This document shows positions 35,797 through 48,065 of a stretch of 64,000 nucleotides of DNA, in pieces (the first letter of the stretch is position 1; the number at the start of each line of letters is the position of its first letter). The notes beneath the pieces are model-generated. The model had not been told where the DNA came from and made no database searches. It worked only from the letters and a program-made list of their open reading frames with translations. The position numbers and the translations under genes are program-made. Source of the DNA: Rehmannia glutinosa. Its lineage: Eukaryota > Streptophyta > Magnoliopsida > Lamiales > Orobanchaceae. The DNA lies in assembly GCA_016081115.2 (NCBI GenBank), contig JABTTQ020003420.1:1-64000 (forward strand), given 5' to 3'.

Positions 35797-36015
35797 ATCA
35801 CACTTTTGTTGCCTGCTTTGAATTTTCTTTCTGTTTTTTCTTGAATTCTGGTTGTATATCACAGTAAATGGGAAATAAAATGTTCTTGTTGGTGGCTGTA
35901 CAATTTTTATTAAACCTTTTTTTTTTGGACCTTTTTATTTGGAGAAGAAGTAGTGATGCTTTGTTTGAAGATTGTGCTTTGTTAAGGGTTTTAGTACCTT
36001 TGTGGTATTTTATAA

Positions 36016-36197
36016 GGGATAATTACAAAAGTACCCTGAGGTTTGACCTAATGAAGGGGAATTTTAATTTTTTTACTTATGAAGGGGTTAAATGTTAGAT
36101 AAAATAAAATCGTAGAGGTATTTTTGATAATTTCAAAAAAAATAGCTGGGGTTTTTTTAATTAGGTCAAACATCAAGGATAATTTTGTAATTAACCC
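36016..36197. mobile_element. Short foldback MITE with perfect 9-bp TSD
   Basis: Ends gggataattacaaaagtac and ataattttgtaattaaccc; TSD attttataa at 36007-36015 and 36198-36206. It is shorter (182 bp) than most copies because part of the left half is deleted. It lies just downstream of the TL17.4 gene. Confidence 0.9.
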
Positions 36198-36274
36198 ATT
36201 TTATAATTAATACTACTTGAATGGTTAAATTTTTGGTCTATTATTAATCAGTTTTAGATTAGATAAAGGATAAT

Positions 36275-37000
36275 TGTTGATGGGGACCTATTTGGACCAA
36301 GCCAGTTAAGTTGACTTGATGGATAGGTTTGGGCCGTAATGAAAGTCCAAGTTGGCAAAGGGCCCCAATGATAAGTTGGCAATGGACCGATCCAAGGCCT
36401 ATCCCAATCTCTCGAGGAAAGCCCAATGATAAGTTGATCTTAGAAGATTGGGCGACATGTCGATGTTGGGCGACTCTAGACAAATTGGTTAATTTTGGGA
36501 CTTAAGCCCACGATTGCCGAGCCAATGGGCTTGGAAAAGACCGAGTTGTGGGCTCCGCAAACCCAATCTAAATGGATTGGGCCTCGATTAAGAGACAAAG
36601 TTAAGGGTTTCCTGACGTAAGTGGGTTGGGCCCCAAATTATGAACGAAGTTAAGGGCTTGCCGATCTATTGGGCTTGGAATGTGTGCGGTCCAAAAGGAG
36701 TAATAAACCTAAGCTCAAATGTTTAAGCTATCGTTTTATCTTAGCTTGGTAAGCAAGAAACCCTAATTGTCAACCTATAAATAGTTCACAAAAAGATGTG
36801 TCTCAGGTTAGAATTTTCATACACACTTTACATACTGTCTGATTCATATATTTTCTCTCTAGAGTGATCCTAACTCTTGCGTCGGAGTGGGTACGCCGAA
36901 AAACCCTTCTGGCCCCCTTCTAACGGTGGTTTTACAGGTCTCAGGTCAATCGCATATCGGAGCTTGGTTTTATATTGGACGGAGTGCAATCCTTGACCGA
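36275..37000 (+). mobile_element. Ty3/gypsy-type LTR fragment (solo or truncated)
   Basis: Starts tgttgatggggacc. It contains a TATA box (tataaata, 36776-36783) and ends with the layout tctctctag, cttgcgtcggagtgggtac, cttctggcccccttct that is familiar near the 3' end of Ty3/gypsy (Tat/Ogre-like) LTRs. No gag-pol lies beside it. A foldback MITE begins right at its right end. The piece at about 44680-45424 has the same layout. Confidence 0.55.
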
Positions 37001-37001
37001 C

Positions 37002-37277
37002 CAATTATAAAAACACCCTTGAGGTTTGGGTTAATTACAAAAAAAATCCAGAAATATTCACAATTACAAAAATGCCCTTTCATGTTTGATTATGTCTTAA
37101 ATTTAAGGAGTAATTGTAATATTTTTATAAATCAAGAGGGGTTTTGAAATATTTTTTTGCTTTTGAAGGGAAAAATACAAGACGAAATCAAATTTTAAAG
37201 TTTTTCTTGTAATTTTTAAAAAAATCTGGGTTTTTTTATAATTAGACCGAACCTTAGGGGTTTTTGTGTAGTTAACA
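37002..37277. mobile_element. Foldback MITE next to the gypsy-like LTR
   Basis: Begins attataaaaacacccttgagg with gtttgggttaattac and ends with accgaaccttaggggttttt. The terminal bases are eroded at both ends, and no TSD could be read. Confidence 0.75.
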
Positions 37278-37379
37278 GTCGAGCATAACTAACAAGCTAT
37301 CAAATCAATTTCATTTTCAGTTGTTATGACCCAAAAGGCTTTTATATTTATATCTTACACAAGCCCAAAATGACATGAA

Positions 37380-37450
37380 GCGCATCTGGTGTAGTGGTAT
37401 CATAGTACCCTCCCACGGTACTGACCGGGGTTCGATTCCCCGGATGCGCA
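37380..37450 (+). tRNA. trnG-CCC: tRNA-Gly (anticodon CCC)
   Basis: The 71-nt gene folds with acceptor stem gcgcatc/gatgcgc and discriminator A. The anticodon loop ctcccac carries CCC, which reads GGG. The T arm reads accggggttcgattccccg (B box) and the A box is tggtgtagtgg. No CCA is encoded, as usual for nuclear genes. There is no intron. It decodes glycine in cytosolic translation and is transcribed by pol III from its internal promoter. The caa triplets that often precede plant tRNA genes are weak here (aagcccaaaa). Confidence 0.95.
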
Positions 37451-37456
37451 ATTTCC

Positions 37457-37474
37457 ATTTTTTGTCATTTTTTT
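37457..37474 (+). terminator. Pol III terminator of tRNA-Gly
   Basis: T-runs (ccatttttt, then catttttttcc) start about 8 bp after the tRNA 3' end, as expected for pol III termination. Confidence 0.75.
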
Positions 37475-38285
37475 CCATGAAAAATCCACCTTTTGCTGTT
37501 TAATTTTTTTGGTTCGGTAATTAATTGGAAAAATTTTAATAACTTTTGTTGGGAATAGAAAGAAAAATATTCAAAAAGTCGTTAAGAGGTTCAGTTTTTA
37601 TAAAAATATATATATATAAAATTCGATATGAGTCATCAATAACGGATTGAGATTTCATGTTCTCAATTCTGTTTCGTTCTCTATTCCATTGCATTAGATT
37701 AATGACACGTGTACAAGATGACGCGTAATTGGATTAATGTTACATGTTTAAAATGATGTCATAATTGTACACATAATTTCCTCATTATAAATACTTGTTG
37801 CTAATCGTTTAAGGCATGCATATTATGATATTTGCACATTAATATTCAGATAAACATTATATTTTATTCCCGAATTATTTTAAGAACAAAAAGTTACAAA
37901 TCGCACAATAATCTACAACAAATAACAATCCACCACAACCCAAATAAGATCTAGGCTTAATTTTGAAGTAACCACATGCAAGGGTCGAAAATCAACCCAC
38001 ATGTCAACAAAGAGGTTCGAACGAACCTGAGAATGAATTTTACAAAAATTCCCTAGTTGAGATCAATTTACGAAAATACCCTCCTGTAAATATGAATCGT
38101 CATCAATGCCCTTAAGAAATAAGAACACAAAACTCACCCACCTTTTGTCACCAAACTAATATACCCTAAAAAGTTGGCAATTTAATAAGTAGTTGGGTCA
38201 TGAATTTGAACTGCCATTCTTGATTAGAACTAAAAATCCATGTATCCTTTACACACATTCACATCCCATAACCAACTTTCCCATC
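37475..38285. other. Gene-free intergenic DNA
   Basis: AT-rich; no coding sequence or clear element was recognised before the hAT TSD at 38286. Confidence 0.45.
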
Positions 38286-38293
38286 TTCCCAAC

Positions 38294-38938
38294 TAGGGGT
38301 GTCAATTTGGGTTGGGTCGGGTTCGTGGGTTCGGGTTCGCGTGTCGAAATAGTCGATCCGGACCCGACGAATTGTTTGTTTAATTATTCGTGTCGAGAAT
38401 CTTGAATCCGGACCCGACCGCTTATTTCACGTAACCTGGACCCGACCCACTTAACCCGTCTAATAAATTATTTTAATATATATTTAATATTTTTAATTGA
38501 ATAAATTTATTTTTTTAAGAATCATACACTATTCGATCAATAAAAAATATTTTAATTCACAACATACAAAAATAAATGACATAATTGCATAAATAACATA
38601 ACATACTAATCATATTTTGAGGACAATATTCAAAAAATATGAATAATAATAACAAATACATAATTAATGAGGTTTTATCATTTGAGTTTTAAAAATATTT
38701 CTTGTTTGTTGTTTATTTCTTACAATTAATTATTTACTTAATTTTTTAAAATTCACAAACGGGTTAGACGGGTTAAACGGGTCATAGTAGGTTGACCGGA
38801 CCCGACCCGCTTAATTGGCAGTTAGTTGGTCCGACCCAATTCGATTCGACCCGGACCACGAAGTCCGGACCCATACCCATTAATTTTGTGTTAGGTTCGT
38901 GTCGGGTTTGCGTGTCGGGTCCTAAATTGACACCCCTA
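38294..38938. mobile_element. Non-autonomous hAT element with perfect 8-bp TSD
   Basis: TIRs taggggtgtcaatttgg and cctaaattgacacccctat; the 8-bp duplication ttcccaac is at 38286-38293 and 38939-38946. The subterminal regions are rich in gtcgggttcg / cgacccga words. At 645 bp it has no transposase. Confidence 0.95.
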
Positions 38939-39919
38939 TTCCCAACTAATCAATCCACACCAATTTAGTAATTTCCCATTCTTTGCTAAATGCTTAATTA
39001 TTTGAACTACTGCTAGCTCTTTAGGCACATATCTCCAATGGGATATCCATAAGCATTAAATTCCAATCTCAAGTAACAATAGATTAGGATTACCTAATCA
39101 ATGTTCAAGCAAGAGCGGAGCCAGGAAAAAAATTGGGGTGGGCCGATACACGAAAATGGTGTGGATCGGATAAGAAAATCATATAATTATAATTAATTTT
39201 TTTTTTGATAAAAAAATTCTAGTGTAATTTAAAAAAAAAACATTCAAGGGGTCTTCTTGGTCTTCTTAAGGAGACTAGCATCAGAACTGTATACATGACT
39301 TAGAGGGTGTTTGTTAGCGCTTATAAACTCTTTAAAACATGTTATAAACTGTTTGAAAGCCTATAAACTCACGTTGGTAATTATTTTTTTTTTTTTTGAA
39401 ATAGCTTATAAGGTATTTTTTGAAAAGTAGGTGATCCCAACTTTTTCCCCAAAAAAAATATATATATATTTTAGCTACCTCCTTTAACTTTGGTAATTCT
39501 GATTACTAAATTGTTATTACTAATATATTAAAAGCTCAATCATCTTTTTTTATCCAAAATTTCAATAACTTAGTTTTAAAATAAAATCTAACATCTTATA
39601 AACTCTAAAAATATGTACACGTTACATTTATTAAGCGTGTATTTGATTCTCTATTCCATCTTATATTCTACCCATATTTGTTGGGTGTCACATTACACAA
39701 TGATGTCAAATTACATACACGTAACATTAATTAAGTGTACTGAAATAAAAATAAAATAGAATATATATATGGAATATTGCTTAAGTTGGGCAAGAGAAGG
39801 GTTGGTTTTTTCCCCCTACCAAACCCTTTGTGCACCTACTTATGTGCACATTTCTGCTATATATATTATGACCAAAGAACATTGTACATGTCCTAGATTT
39901 TATGTACTATTAGATATAT

Positions 39920-40130
39920 CGGATAGGATCTTTATTCCAAAATTGTGTTTCATCTCTCTATTCCAACGTGTGGATGATTAACACGTGTATTACACTTACC
40001 ATGTTAATTTTCAAGCATAAATCAAGCAAAAATTGTAGGGTTCTAATATGGTAAGTGTAGTACACGTGTCAATCATCCACACGTTTTGAATAGAGATGAA
40101 ACACGATTTTGGAATATAAGATCCCATCCG
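39920..40130. mobile_element. Foldback MITE, CGGAT family, perfect 9-bp TSD
   Basis: The left arm (cggataggatctttattcca, then tgtttcatctctctattcca, cacgtg) is the reverse complement of the right arm (ending ggaatataagatcccatccg). The TSD tagatatat is perfect (39911-39919 and 40131-40139). The arms cover about 90 bp each around a short loop. A relative lies at 61063-61222. Confidence 0.93.
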
Positions 40131-40139
40131 TAGATATAT

Positions 40140-41172
40140 ACGTTTCATTATCTGTGTGAGAGAGAGGGAAAATTTTTAGTCCTCCACATAATATTTCTTG
40201 CTCAAATGAGTATTCCAAATGGCATGCAGAAATTGCAAATTACAATTTTATATAATTTATTCAAATTTTGCTTCTGCTTTTGAGATGCTCATTTGGGCAA
40301 GCAATGTTAAAACTGGAGGCTTTTTTATAATTTGCAAATATTGATGATAGCCCTACTCTTGAGATAAGTACTTTCATTGTATATTTTTATTGTTTATTAC
40401 AACTGCCTGAAATTAATTTTGTTTAAAAAAATGTTTTGTTATATAATTTTGGGAAATTTATTGCTCACAAGTTTTTTCACATCACGCGATGATGATCATG
40501 GCATGTCCTTCACTTCAAGGAGATGTGAACCCGTTTTATTTTTTTCAAAACTTGTTAATCTTCAACAGATTTAACAGTTTTTATCTTTCACAGTATATGT
40601 TAGAATCAGGTGTCTTGATGATGAGCATTTGAACTGTTTGCTCGAGAGAATGAAGCGAAATCTCATGATTTGACGTGGAACACTCAATATAGGCAAGTGT
40701 TTACTATATTCTCAATGTAGTCTTTTATTTTCTATATAGAACAAAAATATGGAACATATTTAATCAAATATTTATGAATCATTTTTTTCTCTTTATGCCA
40801 CAAATTAATTGTGCCAAAATTAAATTTTTTTCACTCTGGTTTTAATGAAAATCCTGTGTCTCATATCCTAAAGAGAAGTTTGATAATATAAAGTTTGAAT
40901 GTACTATTTAAACTATAATACATGAACCCCTTGGTATTTTCTTTTTGCTAAGCAAACAAACTATTTGTTTTTTAAATGAAACAATTTTTAATTATTGTCC
41001 CCTGGCCTAAAGCAGCTAGCTTTCAATATTCTTCTTTTGCCCAATTCACACTCAATTATCATTTTTTCCTCCAAGAACTCCCTAACTCAAAGAAAAGTAT
41101 CTCCTACATGCACTCTTTTCTCTTTCACATGGGCTAACTTCAAAATCACAAATCACCTCCTTCATACAAACA
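40140..41172. other. Upstream region of the GH17 gene
   Basis: AT-rich. The last few hundred bases presumably hold the promoter and 5' leader of the glucanase gene, but no convincing TATA box or leader boundary can be assigned. Confidence 0.35.
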
Positions 41173-42904
41173 ATGGAGAAAAAATCTTTGATCACATTGG
41201 TTTTCAGAATCACAGTCTTAATCTTGCCTCTACTAGTGTCAATTTACACCCAAGGTATGCTTATACCTTCATACAATTCCTTCATGAGAATATACATATA
41301 AATTACTATAAAAATTCTAACTTTTTCATTGTAGGTGTAATGGGACAAATCGGTGTGAACTATGGCACGTTGGCCGATAACCTCCCCCCACCACCAAAAG
41401 TCGCGCGTTTTTAGTGGGCTCCACCATTATCGCCCACGTCGATTCTTTGATTCCAACTCGCAAATGTTGTTAGCATTTGCGGACACTAGAATCGCCATCA
41501 CAGTCCACCGTCCCCAATGACCTAATCTTACAACTAACAAAGTTAGATTTCGCCCAACAATGGGTGAAAATCAACATTGTGCCACATGCTCGTGCAACAA
41601 ACATCATCCGAATACTCGTCGGTAACGAAGTACTTTCCACTTCAAACAAACTTTTGATCATGAATCTTGTTCCTGCAATGCAAACCCTCCAAAATGCTCT
41701 AGTTAAAGAGTCTTTGGACCACAAAATCAAGATCTCAACTCCCCACTCTTTAGGCATACTGTCGAATTTCTAGTCCCCCTTCGAGGGAAATTTAGACAGG
41801 GCTACGATTCTTACATCCTTAAACCACTCCTAGGATTCTTGCAAGCCACTAATTCACCTTTCATGATCAATCCATACCCCTTTTTCGGTTGCTCCGAGAA
41901 AACGTTAGATTACGCGCTATTTAGGCCTAATAATGGGGTGTTTGATGAGAACACTAATATTACTTATGCCAACATGCTTGATGGTCGAGTTAGATGCGGT
42001 TTTTTCGGCCATGAAACGACTCGGTTTTGTCGATATCGATATCGTTATAGCCGAGACCGGTTGGCCTTCTAGAGGGGATACAGGGCAAACGGGGGTGGAT
42101 GCAGAGTGTGCAGCAGAATACAATAGAAAATTAATACAACATGTGACATCAGACATTGGGACACCACTCATGCCTAATAGAACATTTGAGACATACATTT
42201 TGGGCTTTTTAACGAAGATTTAAAGCCCGGCCCAACTTTGCGAGAGGAATTTCGGGTTGTTTCGGCCCGATTTTACGCCGGTGTACAACATTGGGATTCT
42301 CAAGCCAATTGTAGCTAATGCTGCCAAGAAAATTCAACAAACAATTTTGTTGGTAATTTTGTTGCATATTCTTTATGGGCTTTTGTTGGAATGTTTGGGC
42401 CTAGCAGGGTAAAGAAACTATTATTAAACGAGCCAAGAAACTGGGCTGGAAAATTAACACAACAACAAAATTGGTACTGTCTGCCCAACCAAGGTGCCAG
42501 TGATGAAGCATTGAAGAGGGGTCTTGATTACATGTGTATTTTGGGCTTGGATTGCATGCGGCCCAATTCAAGAAGACGAGCCGTGCTTTTATCCAAGAAC
42601 GAGCCCACGCAGTATGAGCCATGAATAAATAATTATCAGCAAACTGGTGCAATGACTAATGTGAATCCAAGTATTTTTTGCTTTATTTTATTTTTGTAAT
42701 TTTTTTAAGTGGTGATATAAGTGTATTGTAAAGGTTTTAATGCTTGAAAATATATTATTTTGGGTGTTTTAATTTGGTTTTTTGTCTTGTGATTTTTCAG
42801 GTTATGTTGATTGCAATTTGCAAATACTTGAGGGAAAATTGGAGCCTGAAAAGCAAAGGATTCTAAAGCAGAATGGCACATTTTTATTTGAGTTTGTATT
42901 ATAG
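41173..42904 (+). CDS. Glucan endo-1,3-beta-glucosidase (GH17) with X8/CBM43 tail
   Basis: Exons: 41173-41254 (signal peptide; hydrophobic VLILPLLVSIY), 41335-42670 and 42801-42904, with matching phases. It hydrolyses beta-1,3-glucan (callose) at the cell surface or wall. Family marks in order: GVMGQIGVNYGTLADNLPPP at the mature N-terminus, RILVGNEVLSTSNKLLI (acid/base Glu), FMINPYPFFGC, YALFRPN, IVIAETGWPSRGD (nucleophile Glu), AEYNRKLIQHVTS, and GTPLMPNRTFETYI. The X8 part has WYCLPNQGASDEALKRGLDY and further Cys residues. About nine one-base indels break exon 2 (e.g. 41408-41412, about 41440, 41505, 41767, 41782, 41988, 42209, 42236 and 42566). Conserved residues resume after each break, so assembly error is likely, but a young pseudogene is possible. 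The X8 domain also looks about ten residues short before NPSY. Confidence 0.85.
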
Positions 42905-43303
42905 AATTAGATAAATAATTGGTTTGTAATTTTTATTCATAAATTTTATTTTATTTTTGGGATTTTATCAGTATTTTCCTTTCATATATAATCTTAAACT
43001 ATATGGAAAGGTTGGTGAATGTAATAATTTACAGGCAAATTTTTTATAATTATGAAATAATTATTAATTGTCCATCTTAACCACCTGCAGTAGGTTATAT
43101 AATGTAATTATATTTACTGGATTTTGTTTGTATGAAAATTTTGTTTTTCTTATTATGACAACAAGAATTTACATATTTAAAAATAAGAAATAAATAAATA
43201 AATAAACTAGAAGCAGAATTAAAATTCGGAAAAATATCTCTTGTGAGAAGTTTGGCAATCGGGCCCAAGCCTGGTCCAAGCTATGGGCTTTAATTCCTTC
43301 TCT
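42905..43303. other. 3' flank of the GH17 gene
   Basis: AT-rich DNA presumably including the 3' UTR; nothing further recognised. Confidence 0.4.
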
Positions 43304-43311
43304 CTCGTACC

Positions 43312-43879
43312 TAGGGGTGGCAAATCGTTTGTACGGGCCGTTATCGGCCAAGACGATAACGGCAAGACAAAGACGATAAGTTCAAACACGAACACGACAC
43401 GATAAGCTTTAATGGGCCGTAAATTTAAACCCAAACACGACACGTTAAAAAACATGATAAACACGGCACGACGACACGATAAGACAATAAGGAAAATTGT
43501 CAAATTTATTTAGGTAAGCCCGTTAGGCCCGATTGGCCCGTTAAGCCCGTTAACAAATAAAAGTTATGATTTTTTTCATATTCTTTATATTTAATACTTA
43601 AAACATATATTCTAATAAATTATTAATAAAAATAGTCAAGTAAAAATAATCAGTTATTATTAAATTACCCATATAAATAATTATTTACTAATAATTAAAA
43701 AAATAATCGTGCCTTATTGTGTTTTATCGTGCCGGTCCGATATCGGCCCGTTTTTATCGTGCCTTATCGTGCTAGTCCGATAACGGCTCAAACCCGATAA
43801 GCCCCAACCCAAAACCCTATAATTTCGTGCGTTAGTGTTCGTGCTTGGCCAATCGATCGTCGCCAAATCGCCACCCCTA
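43312..43879. mobile_element. Non-autonomous hAT element with perfect 8-bp TSD
   Basis: TIRs taggggtggcaaatcg and caaatcgccacccct; TSD ctcgtacc at 43304-43311 and 43880-43887. Subterminal words acgataa/ttatcgtg recur on both sides. It is 568 bp long with no transposase. Confidence 0.93.
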
Positions 43880-44679
43880 CTCGTACCATACTACCACCAT
43901 CCACTCCAATTCTCTCACGTTTCACTCAAAATCGTTACGGACCATCCATCCACGTTGACCGTTTTAACTGTTTAAGGCAGATAATTAATCCACACTGCTA
44001 AGAACTGCAGGAAATAGAACCGCAACACAGTCCGCCTGAAAACTAAGCAGTTCATATTCGTAGCGTCGGAAGACCGTCGACTCTTATAGGCGGCGGTCTC
44101 GGGTTTTCGCCACCGACCGCCGCCGCTCAAATATATTCCGCAAATTGTTATTGTATTTATATATTCAACTTCCTTTTGTATATACAGATTATGATATAAT
44201 CCATATATACTAAATTTCTGACGGTTGTAGTTCTACTACACCTTTGCTAGGTTCATCTTTGTTGATTTTCCAATATTTTGCTCTAATATATCAGAAGCTT
44301 GTGTTTTTTTCTGATTGTCTGTTGGGTTCAGTTATTGTGAATAGATATTTTGAGCATTTGTGGTTTAAATTGTGGTTATGGGTGACTGGCAACAATACCT
44401 TCCAACGGTGTTTTTCGGCGTTTTTTAATCGTTCTTTTCCGCTAACATGTTCTTCGTGATCTTCGCCTTCCACGATCTGAACCTACGCGTTACGCGCCGC
44501 ATCAAACGAAGCTGAATCGAACCCGAGTTCGATGAAAAATCGCTGAGTTCCTCGATCTTGGAAGAAAATGAGCGTTGGTGGGTGTAAATGAAGGATTGAC
44601 GAATGACGGCGAAGAGTGTTGTAATGATCGTGATCACGATGATTGATAAAGGCAAAAGATTATCTGACCGACTGACCAG

Positions 44680-45424
44680 GCTTATGACATTCAAGGCCGG
44701 TTTCGCAAGGCCTATAAAGATTGGGCCGTCTGTTAAGTATTAAGACTGGGCCGATCCGAGGGGCTTATAGTATATGGTGATCTTTTAAGGCTTATGAGTA
44801 TTGGGCCGACCCATCGAGCCCATACATGGTGGGAGGCCTATCATATTAGGCCGACTGTTAAGGCCCGAGTTCGAGTAGTTCGAAGGGATGTTTATTGGGC
44901 CGACTGTGTAAGGACCGTTGTATTTAAACCGACCTGTCAAGCCCGCAGCGCTGCTGCTAAAGCGTCTGTTGTTGACCCGTTGTATTCTATAAAGGACTTG
45001 AGTACAGATTCACTCGCCCAAAAGATGATGTATAATCGAGGATGCCTTGGAGAATGAAAGGGCTTTACACCAATACATTGGTCGAGGTGTTTTGAAACAG
45101 TCGGAGCTATGGTCTTACGGGCGTAAAATTAGGGTTTTTAAGAGATCCGATCCTAATCTAATGATGACTCGACACCAAATAAAGAATCGAATCCGGATTT
45201 TACTTTAAAACCCTAATCTAGCTAAGGTATAAAAGGCCCAAACCCAGGTTCATTCTAACCTAATCTCATTTTTTCTTGTTACATTGCTTTTTTTCTCTCT
45301 AGCCTTTACTTCCTTTCCAAGACATAATCGACTTAAGCATCGGAGAGGTGCAGGAGTCCCCCCCCGGCCCCCTTGTGCGAGGTTTTGCGCAGGACTTCGT
45401 CTTGGGAGGTGATCGGCGAGAGAG
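44680..45424 (+). mobile_element. Ty3/gypsy-type LTR fragment
   Basis: Repeats of ttgggccgac, a TATA-like tataaaagg (about 45229), tttctctctag and then gacttaagcatcggag and cccccggcccccttg give the same layout as the 36275-37000 LTR piece. Its left border with ACBP-like exon 1 is approximate. Its right border is the start of the copia 5' LTR. No continuation of it is seen beyond the copia element. Confidence 0.5.
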
Positions 45425-45623
45425 TGTTGGATATAGAGATATTTTGAGATATTTTACACATGTTGTTAGTATAGGTAGAAGTCGTGTTTTGGTTATTAGC
45501 ACTTTGTGATTATTTTCATTTCACTTGTTTTTCTACCTCTATAACTATGAGGCGTAGCTCGTCTTCATCATGCAAATATCTGAGTTCAATAATAAACATA
45601 GCAATGCTTCTCTCGATTCTTCA
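45425..45623 (+). repeat. Copia 5' LTR
   Basis: TG...CA bounded, 199 bp, about 95 percent identical by eye to 50002-50200. Contains taactatgaggcgtagctc where the 3' copy has taaatatgaaatcgtagctc. Confidence 0.92.
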
Positions 45624-45636
45624 TGGTATCCGCACC
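45624..45636 (+). promoter_or_regulatory. Copia primer binding site
   Basis: The sequence tggtatccgcacc directly follows the 5' LTR. It is similar to the tRNA-iMet-type PBS tggtatcagagc but has changes after tggtatc. Confidence 0.6.
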
Positions 45637-45684
45637 GTAGGTTAATTTCTCTCATTCTTCTTCTCGAGCTCGATTCCCTCGTTA

Positions 45685-46560
45685 ATGGCCGGAGAAGATC
45701 GAGCCGCAACCAGTGCGATTCCGATGGCACTTCGTGAGGATGATCCGTTCGCTCCACGGATCGATCATCCTGGTCTTATCCTTGTTTCAAACATTTTGAA
45801 TGGAAATAACTTCTTATCGTGGAGTAGATCGATGGTGATTGCTCGTCGGCTAAAGCAAAGATGGCTTCGTCATCAACGGGAATGTTATTCAACCAAGCGA
45901 GGATTCTCCTCAATTCAAACATTGGAAGAAGGTTGACCGCATGGTGGTTAGTGGATTTTAAACACTATATCACGCGATATTGTTGATGCATTTATATACG
46001 CCGATTCCACACGACTTTATGGGAGGATATTGGGCAACGCGTTTTGGAGAGTCCAATGGTCCTATGATATATCAAATTCAGAAAGAAATTGCGATCGCTA
46101 GTCAAGGTAATCAATCAATTGTTGCCTATTTTACGAAGTTGAAAAGGTTATGGGATGAATACAGTTGTTTAGTGCCAAAATCAATTTGCTCTTGTGCGAA
46201 TGGAAGGATTTTAGGCGATAATGAGATGAATACGAGACTTATGCGTTTCTTATGGGGTGAATGATTCCTATGAGCATGTTCGCGATCAAATCCTACTTAT
46301 GGATCCTTTGCCTTCCGTTAATAGAGCCTACTCAATGATTCTACGTATTGAGAGAGAGAAGTGTGCGGTGCATTTCTAACATTCGAGGAAGATGTAGCTA
46401 TGGCGACTAATTCTTCAGAAATAGTGGTCGAGGACGTGGATTTTATTCGGGAGTAAGAGGACGAGGTGGTAGAGGATTTCCACGGAGATCCAAGGAGGAA
46501 AAGCAAAGTTGATCGTGATCATTGTAAAGTTCAGGACATGAGGCAAGTGAATGTTTCAAG
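45685..46560 (+). pseudogene. Copia gag remnant
   Basis: ATG at 45685 opens a Gag with DPFAPRIDHPGLILVSNILN, then NGNNFLSWSRSMVIARR (UBN2/DUF4219 type), and later a frame with EIAIASQGNQSIVAYFTKLK and LWDEYSCLVP. Frameshifts occur near 45880-45980 and 46260. The zinc-knuckle region is degraded. Confidence 0.8.
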
Positions 46561-47399
46561 CTTCATGGATATCCGAGTGGTATAAAACATACAAAGAGCA
46601 ACGTGATAGATCTATGGTGAATATGGTGGATCGCCTATTCACCCAATAGAGTTGGAAGTGTTGATAAGAATAAAGATACTAGTTCTCCGATCTCTCCAGG
46701 AATCATACAAAATGAGATTGCTAAATATCTTGCTACACAGCTTCAGGAGTAGCACCATCGTGGGCTGATTCATCTGTGGATTTTGCTCACTATGTTGGTC
46801 ATGCAGTACTTCACATTTTGCTCTATCTAGCTTTGATCATTGTGAAGGTTGGAGAGTGGATACTTGACACAGTCTTAGTAGGCATATGTGTATGAGCAAG
46901 GAATGTATGGTTCATCTTTCACTTCTTTCTTCTCCTGTCTCAGTGTATCTCCCGGATGGTTTGTCAAAAATCGTGACTCATACAGGGGAGTGTGGTTCTT
47001 TCTCCCTTACTAACTCTCACAGATGTGCTCTTGGTTCCCTCCTTCAAATTTAATTTGTTATACGTGTCTCAGCTTATTCAATCCACTCATCTAAAGTGCA
47101 TTTTCTTTCCTACACATTGTCTCCTCGGGACCTATGGATCGACAAGGTGCTTGGCATGGGCAAGGCAAATGGCGGGATATACATACTCTCTGTCGGCAAT
47201 TCTTGCTCCCTAATAACAACCTTTCCTCGCCTTTGGTTGTTTTGTAACTCGTGTTAGATTCCTGGCATATTAAACTTGGTCATGCATCTAGTTCTATTCT
47301 TGCACATTTGGATTTTATCCAATCCTCTTGTAATGATTCTTATACATTGAAACTTGTTATGTTTGTCATAAAGCCAAAACGACTAGCTTCCTTTTCCTC

Positions 47400-48065
47400 T
47401 TAGTCTTCTTGTTCTTCTTCTTCCGACTTTGATTTGGTGCATGTTGATGTGTGGGGGGCCCTATATGGGGCAATTTTACTATAATACTCCATATTTTTTG
47501 ATTGTTGTTGATGATCACAAAGTAGAGCTACTTGGATTTATCTCATGTCTCATAAAAACCAAGTCTCTAAATACCTTAATGTATTTTTAAAATGGTGCAC
47601 ACTCGGTTTGGGAAACGAGGTAAAGGAATTGAGAAGTGACAATGGGGGTGAGTTTGTGGGGAGAGAGTGTCGGGAGTTGTTGTTGACACAGGGCATCATT
47701 CATCAAAAGGTGTGTGTTTATTCACCTAAACAAAATGGAATAGTGGAGAGGAAACATAGACACTTGCTTGAGATTGCTAGAGCCTTGATGTTACAAGCTT
47801 GTCTACCTTCCAGGTTTTGGATGTTTTATGTTCTTTACTCACGCCTATATTATAAACGGGGCTACCCACAAGAGTATTGAAATGGAGGTCACCTTGTGAG
47901 GTGCTCTATGGTTTTAAACCGGACTATGGTAGACTCAAACCATTTGGATGTTTGTCTTATGCTACCAATGTGGTTCCTCACAAGGACAAATTTGCACCTA
48001 GAGCACATAGGTGTGTCTTTTGGGTTATGAACCAGGTACAAAGGGGTACAAACTGCATAATTTAG
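47400..48065 (+). pseudogene. Copia integrase remnant
   Basis: Catalytic-core marks include ELRSDNGGEFVGRECRELL (second Asp) and SPKQNGIVERKHRHLLEIAR (the Glu). They are followed by CEVLYGFKPDYGRLKPFGCL and DKFAPRAHRCVF, the usual tail that precedes reverse transcriptase. The first Asp region near 47440-47540 (VHVDVWG) is frameshifted. Confidence 0.85.

Noticed and set aside
41917..42198. Minus-strand ORF of 93 codons
   Set aside because: Antisense shadow of the GH17 catalytic region.
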